This document shows positions 6,395-15,003 of a stretch of DNA of 64,000 nucleotides, in pieces. The DNA lies in contig NZ_FYDX01000003.1 in NCBI RefSeq assembly GCF_900187455.1, positions 372,001 to 436,000 on the forward strand. The letters run 5' to 3'. The first letter of the stretch is position 1. Each line of letters starts with the position of its first letter. Made by a program: the position numbers and the translations under genes. This DNA is from Pseudomonas sp. Irchel 3E13 (GTDB lineage Bacteria > Pseudomonadota > Gammaproteobacteria > Pseudomonadales > Pseudomonadaceae). The notes under the pieces were generated by a model that made no database searches, was not told the DNA's origin, and saw nothing but the letters and a program-made list of their open reading frames with translations.

Positions 6395-8812
6395 TCAGTT
6401 CGGCAATTTGTAAGCGATGATGTAATCGCCCATCTTGGTGCCCAGCGAGCCGTGGCCGCCGGCGGTGACCAGCACGTACTGCTTGCCGTCCTTGCCGGTG
6501 TAGGTCATCGGGGTCGCCTGGCCGCCCGCCGGCAGGCGGGATTTCCACAGTTCCTTGCCGGTGTTGACGTCATAGGCGCGCAGATACTGGTCCAGGGTGC
6601 CGCTGAGGAAGCCGAGGCCGCTGGCGGTGACGATGGAGCCGCCCATGCTCGGCACGCCGATCGGCAGGCCGATCGGGATCGGCGAGCTGTCGCGGCTGGT
6701 GCCGTTCTTGTGTTTCCACACCACTTTGTTGCTGAGCAGGTCGATACCGGCCACATAGCCCCAGGCCGGGGCCTGGCACGGCACGCCCAGCGGCGACATG
6801 AACGGGTGCATGATCACCGCGTATGGCGCGCCGGTATTCGGTTGCACGCCGCTGGTTTCGCTCTCGCGCTTGCTGCCTTCGGCCACCGCGGCACGCGGCA
6901 CCATCTTCGAGACGAAGGCCATGTAGTTCGGGCTGGTGAACAGGATCTGCCGAACCGGGTCCACCGACACGCTGCCCCAGTTGAACACGCCGACGTTACC
7001 CGGATAGACCAGCGAACCCTGCTCCGACGGCGGGGTGTACTGGCCTTCGTAGCGCAACTGGCGGAACTGGATGCGGCAGAGCATCTGGTCGAACGGACTG
7101 GCGCCCCACATGGCCTGTTCGGTGAGGTCCGGGCCGAGCAGGTTGAGGTCGGAACGGGCCTGGGTCGGTGCGGTGTGGTCGCCTTCGACCGCGCCTTGCG
7201 GTGCCGGGATCTCACGGATCGGCACGATGGCGCTGCCGTCGCGACGGTCGAGCACGTATAGGCTGCCCTGTTTGGTCGGGGCGATCAGCGCCGGCTTGAT
7301 GCCGTCGGCGGTCTTCAGGTTGAGCAGGGTCGGCTGGCTGCCGACGTCCATGTCCCACAGGTCGTGGTGGGTGAACTGGTAGTTCCAGCGCACCTTGCCG
7401 GTGGCCAGGTCGAGGGCGACGATGCCGGCGCTGAATTTCTCTGCGCCCGGGGTGCGGTCGGCGCCCCACTGGTCCGGTGTCTGGTTGCCCAGCGGCAGGT
7501 AGACCATGCCGAGTTTCTCGTCGACGCTGGCCAGCGACCACATGTTCGCCGAGTTGCGGCTGTAGGTCTTGCCGGGGGCGAGCGGCGCGGTCTGGTCAGG
7601 GTTGTTGCTGTCCCAGTTCCACACCAGGCGACCGTCGTGGACGTCGTAGGCGCGGATCACGCCGGACGGCTCGTTGGTCGATTCGTTGTCGGTGACGTGG
7701 CCGCCGATAATCACCAGGCCGCGGGTGATGGCGGCGGGCGAGGTGGAGTAGTAGCCGCCGGCGGTGAACGGGCCGATGCCTTGGGTCAGGTCGATCACGC
7801 CCTGGTTGCCGAAGCCTTCGCAGACTTTGCCGTTGTCGGCGTTCAGCGCGATCAGGCGAGCGTCGGCGGTGGGCAGGTAGAGGCGACGCGGGCAGGCGCG
7901 GGCCACGGCCTGGCCGGCCTCGGAGATTTTCGGCGCCGGGCTGCCGTCGGCGTTCACGTAGCCGTTTTCGTCGTAGTAGGAGACGCCGCGGCAGGTCATG
8001 TGGGCGAAGCCCTTGAAGCCGGACGGGCTCTTGATCTGCGGGTCGAAGCGCCAGATTTCCGCGCCGGTGTCGGGGTTCAGGGCCAGCACCTTGCTGTGGG
8101 CGGTGCAGGCGTAGAGCATGCCGTTGACCTTCAGCGGAGTGTTCTGGTTGGTCAGCTCGACCGGATCGTTGTCGGTGGGCATGTCGCCGGTGCGGATGCG
8201 CCAGGCTTCTTCCAACTGATAGATGTTGGTCGGGGTGATCTGGCGCAGTGGCGAGTAGCGGTCGCCGAACTCGGTGCGGCCATAGGCCTGCCAGTCGCCG
8301 TCGGGCATGTCCGGGGCGGTGCTGCCCAGGGTGGTGGTGTCGCGCCCCAGCTCACCCTTGATCTCGCCGGGGTAGGTGAATTGGCTGGCGATGGCGGTGG
8401 CGCCGGAGGCCACGACGGCCACGCTCAGCAGCGCGATGTTGACGCGCGCCGGCTGACCGGCCAGGCCGCGCAGCGGACGCCGCGCCCACGGCAGCAGCAA
8501 GACCACGCCGATGGCGAACCACAGGGCCAGGCGCGGCACCAGTTGCCACCAATCCAGGCCGACTTCCCACAGTGCCCAGGCGGTGCTGCCCAGCAGCACC
8601 AGGCCATACAGGCCCAGGGCATGCTTGCGCAGCGCCAGCAGCAGGACGCCGGACACGGCGAAGCCGATCCCGGCGATCAGGTAATACAGCGAACCATCGA
8701 GCTGCATCAGCTTGATACCGCCGGCCACCAGGGCCATGCCCATCAGCAACAGCAGCACGCCGAGCAGTCTCGGTAACCAGCGGGTTCTACTCAGGGCACC
8801 CTCAGTGCTCAT
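6395..8812 (-). CDS. gcd: Membrane-bound PQQ-dependent glucose dehydrogenase
   Basis: An 805-residue quinoprotein of the glucose/quinate/shikimate dehydrogenase family. Five predicted membrane helices fill the first ~150 residues. The periplasmic eight-bladed propeller follows, with typical motifs such as DWQAYGRTEFGDRYSPLRQI, NTPLKVNGMLY and the C-terminal GGQATPMTY. It oxidises glucose to gluconate in the periplasm, using PQQ and passing electrons to ubiquinone. The start has GGAGA at proper distance. It lies 45 bases downstream of oprB on the same strand, so the two probably form one unit for glucose entry and oxidation. Confidence 0.95.
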   Translation of the reverse strand: MSTEGALSRTRWLPRLLGVLLLLMGMALVAGGIKLMQLDGSLYYLIAGIGFAVSGVLLLALRKHALGLYGLVLLGSTAWALWEVGLDWWQLVPRLALWFAIGVVLLLPWARRPLRGLAGQPARVNIALLSVAVVASGATAIASQFTYPGEIKGELGRDTTTLGSTAPDMPDGDWQAYGRTEFGDRYSPLRQITPTNIYQLEEAWRIRTGDMPTDNDPVELTNQNTPLKVNGMLYACTAHSKVLALNPDTGAEIWRFDPQIKSPSGFKGFAHMTCRGVSYYDENGYVNADGSPAPKISEAGQAVARACPRRLYLPTADARLIALNADNGKVCEGFGNQGVIDLTQGIGPFTAGGYYSTSPAAITRGLVIIGGHVTDNESTNEPSGVIRAYDVHDGRLVWNWDSNNPDQTAPLAPGKTYSRNSANMWSLASVDEKLGMVYLPLGNQTPDQWGADRTPGAEKFSAGIVALDLATGKVRWNYQFTHHDLWDMDVGSQPTLLNLKTADGIKPALIAPTKQGSLYVLDRRDGSAIVPIREIPAPQGAVEGDHTAPTQARSDLNLLGPDLTEQAMWGASPFDQMLCRIQFRQLRYEGQYTPPSEQGSLVYPGNVGVFNWGSVSVDPVRQILFTSPNYMAFVSKMVPRAAVAEGSKRESETSGVQPNTGAPYAVIMHPFMSPLGVPCQAPAWGYVAGIDLLSNKVVWKHKNGTSRDSSPIPIGLPIGVPSMGGSIVTASGLGFLSGTLDQYLRAYDVNTGKELWKSRLPAGGQATPMTYTGKDGKQYVLVTAGGHGSLGTKMGDYIIAYKLPN

Positions 8813-8856
8813 CGTCAGTTCTCCATCATGTTGAAAACGTCAGGCCCGGGGGCCGG

Positions 8857-10194
8857 TTAAAAGCTGCTCTGGATCTTCAGGCCACCAATCAGCGCGTCGT
8901 CCACCTCGCTGACGCCGCCCGGATGGCGGATGTACTGCAGGTTCGGGCGCACGGTGAGCCAGTCGGCCAGGTGAATGCCGTAATACAGCTCGGCGCTGTA
9001 TTCGGTGTCCTGGACCGGCAGGAAAGTGGAGTCGTCGTAGGTGTCGACGCCGGCGACGGCATTGCGCGTCTCGGCGTTCTTGCGGTAGGCGGGATTGACG
9101 TGCACGCGGGCCAGGGCGAAGCCGATGTCGTCCTTGGCGCGGGCATCGAACGGCCCCTTGTACACCACACCTGCCTGAACATAGTTGTCGATGGCATTGG
9201 TCTTCTTATCGTGCAGCGTGGCATTGGCGAAAACGCTGAGGCCACGGGAATGGTCGCTTGCCAGCGACGTCACCTGCTGCTGCGCCCCCAGCCAGAATCC
9301 GTACTTGCCCGCATGACGGGCGTAGGCCTGGCCACTCATTGCCGCAGCGTGATCGTCGTTGTCGCGGTAAACATCGTTTGCCTTGGCATTACTGTAGTAG
9401 TAGCCGGCGCGATATTCCCCTTTGAGGCCTCTGACTGCCGGGCTCCAGACCAGTTCAAGCGGAAACATCGCGCCTTGGGTGCCGCTGCCGCTGAGCTTGA
9501 AACCGTTCTGCCGGTCGAGGTTGGACGGGTTCTGCTCGAAGGCGCCGGCCTGCGCGTACAGCTCGGGCGTCAGGTTGTAGCGCACCCGCGCCGCCCACTG
9601 GCTGACCGGCCAGTTGTACCAACTGTCGCCAACCCAGTTGCCGACCTGCGAACCGCAGAAGGCCAGGTTCTGGAAATCGCAGGGGAAGCTGTTGAAATCC
9701 TCGCCTTCGCCGAAGCGGCCCACTTTCACGTCCAGCGCGCCGTCGAAGTACTTCTGTTTGACCCACATCTGCGTCAGCCGCCAGGTCTGGCCGCGGCCCC
9801 AGACTTCCTGGGCCGAGGTGAAGCCGCCGACGCGCGGGTCGTTGATGCGGTCGTTGCTGATGTTGTTGCCGTGGCGCTCGGTGACGGTCAACTGGAACTC
9901 AGCGTCGTGCCAGCCGAGGATCTTCTCCAGGTCCAGATGGCTGCCGAAGCCGAACTGGTCGCTGTAGCGGGCGGTGCGGTCGTGGTCATGGCCGCCTCGC
10001 AGGTTGCTGCCCATTTCCCCGGTGTAGGTGAGGCTGAAGTCGTAGCCGCGTTCGGCCAGTTCGGTGCGGCTGCCGTTCCAGTCGCCGAGCATCCACGGCG
10101 AGTCGGTATCGAACAGCGAAGCGCCGTGGGCGGCACCGGCGAAAGCGCACAGCAGCGGCGCGGCAAGGAGGCGGGGAGCAGGGAAGCGAGGCAT
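8857..10194 (-). CDS. oprB: Carbohydrate-selective outer membrane porin OprB
   Basis: A 445-residue protein with a cleavable signal peptide (about residues 1-24, ending AHGA) and the alternating pattern of an outer-membrane beta-barrel, closing with a terminal Phe (GGLKIQSSF). The N-terminal motif WMLGDWNGSRTELAERGYDF is diagnostic of OprB porins, which carry glucose and other sugars across the outer membrane. It is immediately upstream of gcd in the same direction, which fits delivery of glucose to the periplasmic oxidase. The ribosome binding site is weak. Confidence 0.94.
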   Translation of the reverse strand: MPRFPAPRLLAAPLLCAFAGAAHGASLFDTDSPWMLGDWNGSRTELAERGYDFSLTYTGEMGSNLRGGHDHDRTARYSDQFGFGSHLDLEKILGWHDAEFQLTVTERHGNNISNDRINDPRVGGFTSAQEVWGRGQTWRLTQMWVKQKYFDGALDVKVGRFGEGEDFNSFPCDFQNLAFCGSQVGNWVGDSWYNWPVSQWAARVRYNLTPELYAQAGAFEQNPSNLDRQNGFKLSGSGTQGAMFPLELVWSPAVRGLKGEYRAGYYYSNAKANDVYRDNDDHAAAMSGQAYARHAGKYGFWLGAQQQVTSLASDHSRGLSVFANATLHDKKTNAIDNYVQAGVVYKGPFDARAKDDIGFALARVHVNPAYRKNAETRNAVAGVDTYDDSTFLPVQDTEYSAELYYGIHLADWLTVRPNLQYIRHPGGVSEVDDALIGGLKIQSSF

Positions 10195-10381
10195 GAGATA
10201 GCGCTATCTTTTGAGTGTTGAAAAAACGGCAAATGTCCCGGCGGGTGGAGGATCGCCAGGATTGTGTAGTGATTTTGGTGGATTAAGCGTTTCAGCTTGG
10301 GGCGGGAGAATATAGAGGATCGCGGGGATTGGAAAGGCGGAGCCTAGCGATGGAGTGTTGTGGGATTGGTAACAATCCTGC

Positions 10382-10419
10382 TTGCAGGCCTTCGCGACGA
10401 AGCGTCCGAAGGCCTGCAA
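10382..10419. repeat. Extragenic palindrome downstream of the znuD-type receptor gene
   Basis: TTGCAGGCCTTCG (10382-10394) pairs perfectly with CGAAGGCCTGCAA (10407-10419), and the spacer contains a further GACG/CGTC pair. It lies at the 3' end of the receptor gene and may act as a terminator, or be a REP-like element. Confidence 0.55.
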
Positions 10420-10423
10420 AAAG

Positions 10424-12481
10424 TCAGAACGTCGTACGCAAACCGACTTCCACACTGCGCCCGGCCGCCGGCACGATATCCCGCAGGATCGAGCTGGCAT
10501 AGCGCACCGTCTGGTCCGTCAGGTTCTCGCCGCGGACGAACGCCAGCCACTCGCTTTCACCGACATTGAAGCGGTAGCCGAGGCTTGCCCCGAGAGTGGT
10601 GTAGCCATCGGTGCTGGTTTCGTTGCCCGGCTTGCGGTGCTGCGAGGCGGCGTGTTGCACGTCGATCCGCGCCTGCCAGCGCTCGAGGTTCCACAGCAGC
10701 CCGCTGTTCAGGCGCAGCGGGGCGATGCGCGGCAGGTCTTCGCCGGTGTCGAGGTTCTTCGCGCGGGTGTAGTCGCCGGACAGCTCCAGGGCGAAGCTGC
10801 CATAGCGGTTTTCCAGCAGTTGCCAGCGGTCCTGCGCCTCGATGCCGTAGAAGCGCGCACGCACGCCGCGGTAGAGGTACTCGGGCACGTCGCCTGCGTG
10901 GTCATGATCGTGGTCGTGGTCATCATGGTCATGATCGTCGTCGCCGTGGTCATGGCCTTCGCGCATTTCGCCGCTGGCCAGCAGGCCGATGTAGTTGCTG
11001 AAGTGGCTGTAGAACACCCCGACGCTGCCTTTGTGCGTGCCGTTGTCGAAACGCAGGGCCAGGTCGCTGGCGATGGCTTTCTCTTTCGACAGGTTCGGAT
11101 CGCCCACCTCGTAGCTGCCGGTGGCGACGTGGGCGCCGTTGGCGTACAGCTCGTAGAAGGTCGGCGCGCGCTCGGTGTAGCCGAGGCTCGCGGCCAGCGA
11201 CCAGACCGGCGTCAAGCGGTACACCGCGCCGGAGGACAGGCTGGCGGCGGTGAAGCTGCTGGCGCTGTCGGCCTCGGCGAAACGCTCGCTGCCTTTGCTG
11301 TCGGGATCGACCCGCGTGTGTTCCAGGCGACCGCCCAGGCTCAGGTTGAGGCGCTCGGTGGCTTGCCACTGTTCCAGGATGAACAGCGCGACGCTGTTGG
11401 TATCGGTCTGCGGGACGAAAGCTTCTTCACCCAAGGCCGAGAATTCGTTGCGGCTGACCTGCGCGCCGATCACCCCTTCCACCGGGCCCAGCGGCTGATG
11501 CCGGGCTTCGACGCGGGCCTCGTAACCCTTGTTCTTGAAGGTGGTGTGAACCTCGCCTTCTTCCAGTTCGCGGTGTTGGTAATCGGTGTAGCCCAGGTCG
11601 AATTTCAGCGAACTGAACGGGCCGTCGAGGTCGCGGATTTCCGAGGCGAATCCGTAGTGATCCTGCTCCATCGCCAGGCGCACGCCGGGTTCCGCCACCG
11701 AGCCGTAGTTGGAATCGTAGCGGCTGTAGGACAGGCCAGTGTAGCCATGCTCCCAGGTGTAGGAACCGCCGATGGCGCCGCCGTCCTGGCGACCGTCGCT
11801 GTTTTCCAGACGGTGACGGCTGCCGGGTTCGTCGGCATCGCGAACCTTCGCGCTTTGCGCGTATCCGGGAATGCGCAGGTCATTGAACTGACGGCTGTTG
11901 GCGTCCAGGTGCAGGGCGAAACGACCGTCGCCCGCTTCCAGTTTGCCGGCGCTGCTGCGGGTGGTGTCGGCGCCACCGTATCTCAGTTCGCCAGCACCGT
12001 GGATGCCTTCGATGGCTTCGGTGGGAATGCGGTTATCGAAGGTATTGACCACCCCGCCGATGGCGCTGCCGCCATAGAGCAGGGCGGCGGGACCGCGGAC
12101 GATTTCCACGCGCTCGATGTTCACCGGGTCCAGCGGAACGGCGTGGTCGTAGGACAGCGCCGAAGCGTCCAGCGCACCGACGCCGTTGCGCAGCAGGCGA
12201 ATGCGGTCGCCGTCCAGACCGCGAATGATCGGCCGGCTGGCGCCCGGGCCGAACCAGGTCGAGGACACGCCGGGCTGGTTGTTGAGGGTTTCACCGAGGC
12301 TGCCTTTCTGTTGCAGCAGTAACTGGTCACCTTCCAGCACGCTGCTCGGCGTGGCCAGTTGCGCGTTGCCCAACGGGTTGGCAGTGACTACCTGAGGTTG
12401 CAATTCCAGCGCCTGGCTTGGTGAGCTGGCAAGCCAGAGGGCGACGGCAAGGGGTGAAAGGGGGAGCGGGAGGTAACGCAT
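10424..12481 (-). CDS. znuD: TonB-dependent outer membrane zinc receptor (ZnuD-like)
   Basis: A 685-residue TonB-dependent receptor. A signal peptide (about 1-23, ending SQA) precedes the plug domain, which has QLATPSSVLEGDQLL and the GPGASRPIIRGLDGDRIRLL segment. The 22-strand barrel ends in GLRTTF with a terminal Phe. A His/Asp-rich external loop near residue 500 (HDHGDDDHDHDDHDHDH) is the zinc-capture loop typical of ZnuD and related receptors. A Zur-type operator lies 29 bases upstream of the start, supporting zinc-starvation control. The ATG at 12481 was chosen because AAGGA precedes it and the signal peptide begins there; a longer frame to 12562 lacks both. Confidence 0.9.
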   Translation of the reverse strand: MRYLPLPLSPLAVALWLASSPSQALELQPQVVTANPLGNAQLATPSSVLEGDQLLLQQKGSLGETLNNQPGVSSTWFGPGASRPIIRGLDGDRIRLLRNGVGALDASALSYDHAVPLDPVNIERVEIVRGPAALLYGGSAIGGVVNTFDNRIPTEAIEGIHGAGELRYGGADTTRSSAGKLEAGDGRFALHLDANSRQFNDLRIPGYAQSAKVRDADEPGSRHRLENSDGRQDGGAIGGSYTWEHGYTGLSYSRYDSNYGSVAEPGVRLAMEQDHYGFASEIRDLDGPFSSLKFDLGYTDYQHRELEEGEVHTTFKNKGYEARVEARHQPLGPVEGVIGAQVSRNEFSALGEEAFVPQTDTNSVALFILEQWQATERLNLSLGGRLEHTRVDPDSKGSERFAEADSASSFTAASLSSGAVYRLTPVWSLAASLGYTERAPTFYELYANGAHVATGSYEVGDPNLSKEKAIASDLALRFDNGTHKGSVGVFYSHFSNYIGLLASGEMREGHDHGDDDHDHDDHDHDHDHAGDVPEYLYRGVRARFYGIEAQDRWQLLENRYGSFALELSGDYTRAKNLDTGEDLPRIAPLRLNSGLLWNLERWQARIDVQHAASQHRKPGNETSTDGYTTLGASLGYRFNVGESEWLAFVRGENLTDQTVRYASSILRDIVPAAGRSVEVGLRTTF

Positions 12482-12509
12482 GCAAGGTCCTTGGCAGAGG
12501 TCATTTGTC

Positions 12510-12522
12510 GTTACACTATAAC
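12510..12522. promoter_or_regulatory. Candidate Zur box for znuD
   Basis: GTTACACTATAAC matches the Zur consensus GTTATANTATAAC at all but one defined position. It lies 29 bases upstream of the receptor start, where repression in zinc-replete cells would be expected. Confidence 0.75.
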
Positions 12523-12663
12523 ATTGCCGTGAAATCAAAATGCAATCCCTCTCGTGGCGCATCCCGCCAGCTAGACTCCTGAAAGCCTCGATCCGGATGA
12601 AAGAGGCAGACGCGCGCCGACACCTGGGCTAAGGTGCGCACCTTTGTTTTGCTGGAGACAGGC

Positions 12664-12897
12664 ATGAGCGCCGCTGACAAGAATCCGCTGCATGGCGTGA
12701 CACTGGAAAACATCCTCACCGCGCTGGTGGCGCACTACCAATGGGACGGGCTGGGGCAGCGCATCGACCTGCGCTGTTTCAAGAGCGACCCGAGCATCAA
12801 GTCGAGCCTGACCTTCCTGCGCAAGACGCCGTGGGCCCGTGAGAAAGTCGAAAGCCTGTACCTGAAGATGCTGCGCGATATCAAACGCGGGCAGTAA
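12664..12897 (+). CDS. VF530 family DNA-binding protein (DUF2132)
   Basis: A 77-residue basic protein, [18 protein letters not shown]..., with the family signature NPLHGxTLExIL, HYGW-like [11 protein letters not shown], and [18 protein letters not shown]530-type proteins are small DNA-binding proteins of unknown physiological role. GGAG is at the right distance before the ATG at 12664; an earlier in-frame ATG (12634) lacks one. The next gene starts 4 bases after the stop, so the two are probably co-transcribed. Confidence 0.88.
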   Translation: MSAADKNPLHGVTLENILTALVAHYQWDGLGQRIDLRCFKSDPSIKSSLTFLRKTPWAREKVESLYLKMLRDIKRGQ

Positions 12898-12901
12898 GGC
12901 G

Positions 12902-13552
12902 ATGACCGCGCGACACTGGACCGGCGCGGCGGCCTGCCTCGGCTGGTTCGGCCTGGCGATCCAGTTGTACCTGGTGCTGTGGGCGCGCTGGCAGGACCAG
13001 GCCAGCCTGTTGGGCGGGCTGGTCAATCTCTTCGGTTTTTTCACCGTGCTCAGCAATGTGCTGGTCGCCACCGTGCTGACCCAGGCGGCGTTCGGCCGTG
13101 AGTCGGCGGCGCGGCGTTTCTGGTTGTCGCCGTGGGTAGGTTCCGGCGTGTTGGTCAGTATTGTCTTCGTCGCTGTGGCCTACAGCCTGTTGCTGCGCCA
13201 TCTCTGGCAGCCCGAGGGCTGGCAATGGCTGGCGGACGGCTTGCTGCACGACGTCATGCCGGCGTTGTTCGCGGTGTATTGGTGGCTGCGGGTGGAGAAG
13301 GGCGCGTTGCGGCTCAGGCATCTGGCGGCCTGGTTGCTGTACCCGCTGGGGTATTTCGGCTACGCGCTGTTGCGCGGCCATTGGGTCGGGTTTTACCCGT
13401 ACCCGTTCATCGATGTGGCGACCTTGGGCTACCCCCAGGTAGTGCGCAATGCGCTGGCGATGCTCGGCGCGTTTATCGTCCTCGGCGTGTGTGTCATTGG
13501 TCTGGACCGCTGGCAGGGCAAGCGCCTGGCGCGAGCCAGGACGCAGCCCTGA
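12902..13552 (+). CDS. Pr6Pr family integral membrane protein
   Basis: A 216-residue protein with about six hydrophobic segments (roughly 8-30, 38-60, 76-98, 108-124, 135-155, 180-202). NLFGFFTVLSNVLVA near the second helix and the H-D-V-M-P and YPYPFIDV segments are typical of Pr6Pr family membrane proteins, related to eukaryotic FAR-17a/AIG1 proteins. Biochemical function is unknown. It follows the VF530 gene by 4 bases. Confidence 0.8.
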   Translation: MTARHWTGAAACLGWFGLAIQLYLVLWARWQDQASLLGGLVNLFGFFTVLSNVLVATVLTQAAFGRESAARRFWLSPWVGSGVLVSIVFVAVAYSLLLRHLWQPEGWQWLADGLLHDVMPALFAVYWWLRVEKGALRLRHLAAWLLYPLGYFGYALLRGHWVGFYPYPFIDVATLGYPQVVRNALAMLGAFIVLGVCVIGLDRWQGKRLARARTQP

Positions 13553-13565
13553 TTGACTTACGCCG

Positions 13566-14333
13566 TCACTCGTCGGCGGTGCCGTCCAGACGCCAGTAGG
13601 CGGCAGCCTTGAGGCGGTCTTCCGACACACCTTTTTCTTCCAGCAGCAGCGCCTTGGCCTTGCGGGTCAGGCCTTTTTCCAGCGCCACCCAGGCGTACAG
13701 TTCGCCTGGCGGCAGGCTCACCTCGGCCAATACATCCAGCACATTCTGCTTGTGCCGCTCGATCCAGATCACCTCGACCTCGGCCTTGCTCGGCAGCGGC
13801 TGGCGTTCTTGTGCGTCTTCAATTTCAACCAGCACCAGCACCTTGCGACCGGCTGATAATTCTTCCAGGCGGCGACCGATGGCCGGGATCGCGGTTTCAT
13901 CGCCCACCAGCAGGTAGCTGTCGAAGATGTCCGGCACCACCAGCGAGCCGCGCGGGCCGGCGATGTTCAGTTTCTGGCCGGGCGCGGCCTGGGCGGCCCA
14001 GGTCGAGGCAGGGCCGTCGCCGTGGAGGACGAAGTCCAGGTCCAGCTCGTTGTTGGTCAGGTCGATGCGCCGCGGGGTGTATTCGCGCATGGTCGGCTTC
14101 ACGCCTTCCTTGGGCAGGTCGACGGCGTCCATGGCCGCCTGTTCTTCGGCGTTGTTGGCGAACAGCAGTTTGACGTGGTCATCGCTGCCGAGGCTGATGA
14201 AGCCTTGCAGTTGCGCGCCGCCAAGGGTGATGCGGCGCATGCGCGGGGTCAGGTCGGTGACCCGCAGCACGGTCAACTGGCGGTGTTTGATCTCGTGCAT
14301 GACGCGGTGGATGGTGTTTTCGCTCACAGTCAT
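13566..14333 (-). CDS. Siderophore-interacting protein, FAD-dependent ferric reductase (YqjH/ViuB family)
   Basis: A 255-residue cytoplasmic flavoprotein. The N-terminal FAD-binding barrel has MREYTPRRID (the RxYT/S flavin motif, about 79-88) and GDGPASTWAAQAAPGQ. The C-terminal NAD(P)H-binding domain has LLVGDETAIPAIGRRLEEL and ends YWRLDGTADE. The family reduces ferric siderophores to release iron. AGGAG lies before the start. The start overlaps the stop of the PadR-type gene upstream by ATGA, matching the E. coli yqjI/yqjH regulator-reductase pairing in content though not in arrangement. Confidence 0.9.
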   Translation of the reverse strand: MTVSENTIHRVMHEIKHRQLTVLRVTDLTPRMRRITLGGAQLQGFISLGSDDHVKLLFANNAEEQAAMDAVDLPKEGVKPTMREYTPRRIDLTNNELDLDFVLHGDGPASTWAAQAAPGQKLNIAGPRGSLVVPDIFDSYLLVGDETAIPAIGRRLEELSAGRKVLVLVEIEDAQERQPLPSKAEVEVIWIERHKQNVLDVLAEVSLPPGELYAWVALEKGLTRKAKALLLEEKGVSEDRLKAAAYWRLDGTADE

Positions 14334-14887
14334 TCGGATGGCTCCTGGGAAGGGGAGGTTGCCGGGCCGGCAACGATGGCTTTCGCGGTTTGGTTGAGCA
14401 GGTTGCGCACCCGCTCGATTTCTTGTGGGTTCCAGCGCCCGCTGTGCATCTGCAGGGCATGGCGCAGGTTGTGAACGGCTTCGTGGATCTCCGGCGGACG
14501 GTCGTGCCCGCGCAGCGAGCGCTTGCTGACTTCGATGCGCATGCGCACGCCGTCGAGCGCCACGGCCTGATCTTCGAGGGATTGGCGCCCGGCGTCGGTG
14601 GCGCGGTAGAGCTTTTTGCTGCCGTCGATTTCGCCGCTGATCAGTTCGCTTTCTTCGAGAAAGGTCAGGGTCGGGTAGATCACGCCCGGGCTCGGGCTGT
14701 AGTTGCCGTCGAACAGGCTTTCGATCTGGCGGATAAGGTCGTAGCCGTGGCAGGGCTGCTCGGCGAGCATCGCCAACAGCAGCAGTTTCAGGTCACCCGG
14801 AGCGAAGACCCGGGGGCCGCGGTCGCCGCGTTCGCGACGGCGTTCGAAGCCCTCGGATTCGCGGGGGCCGTGGGGGAAATCGCGCAT
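14330..14887 (-). CDS. PadR family transcriptional regulator (YqjI-like)
   Basis: A 185-residue PadR-type winged-helix repressor. The DNA-binding domain (about 28-105) contains LLLAMLAEQPCHGYDLIRQIE and SPGVIYPTLTFLEE, close to E. coli YqjI. The helical dimerisation tail follows. E. coli YqjI carries a long His/Cys-rich N-terminal extension that senses nickel; here the extension is short, Arg/Glu-rich and has a single His. Metal sensing by that route therefore looks unlikely. It is translationally coupled to the siderophore-interacting reductase. AGGAG precedes the start, and a palindrome lies 43 bases upstream. Confidence 0.9.
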   Translation of the reverse strand: MRDFPHGPRESEGFERRRERGDRGPRVFAPGDLKLLLLAMLAEQPCHGYDLIRQIESLFDGNYSPSPGVIYPTLTFLEESELISGEIDGSKKLYRATDAGRQSLEDQAVALDGVRMRIEVSKRSLRGHDRPPEIHEAVHNLRHALQMHSGRWNPQEIERVRNLLNQTAKAIVAGPATSPSQEPSE

Positions 14888-14929
14888 GAGGTTTCTCCTG
14901 TGTGCTTACGATATGTCTCAAGATATTAC

Positions 14930-14941
14930 TCAAGATATATC
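14930..14941. promoter_or_regulatory. Candidate PadR operator
   Basis: AAGATATATCTT is a perfect 12-bp palindrome upstream of the PadR-type gene, partly overlapping a direct repeat of CTCAAGATAT (14915-14924 and 14928-14937). Its position suits autoregulation. Motif identity is inferred from symmetry only. Confidence 0.5.
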
Positions 14942-15003
14942 TTATTGCAAGCGGGAGATTGGTTTGGTCAGGCCTCATGCGGCTTAAAAGGACGACGGAG
15001 AAC

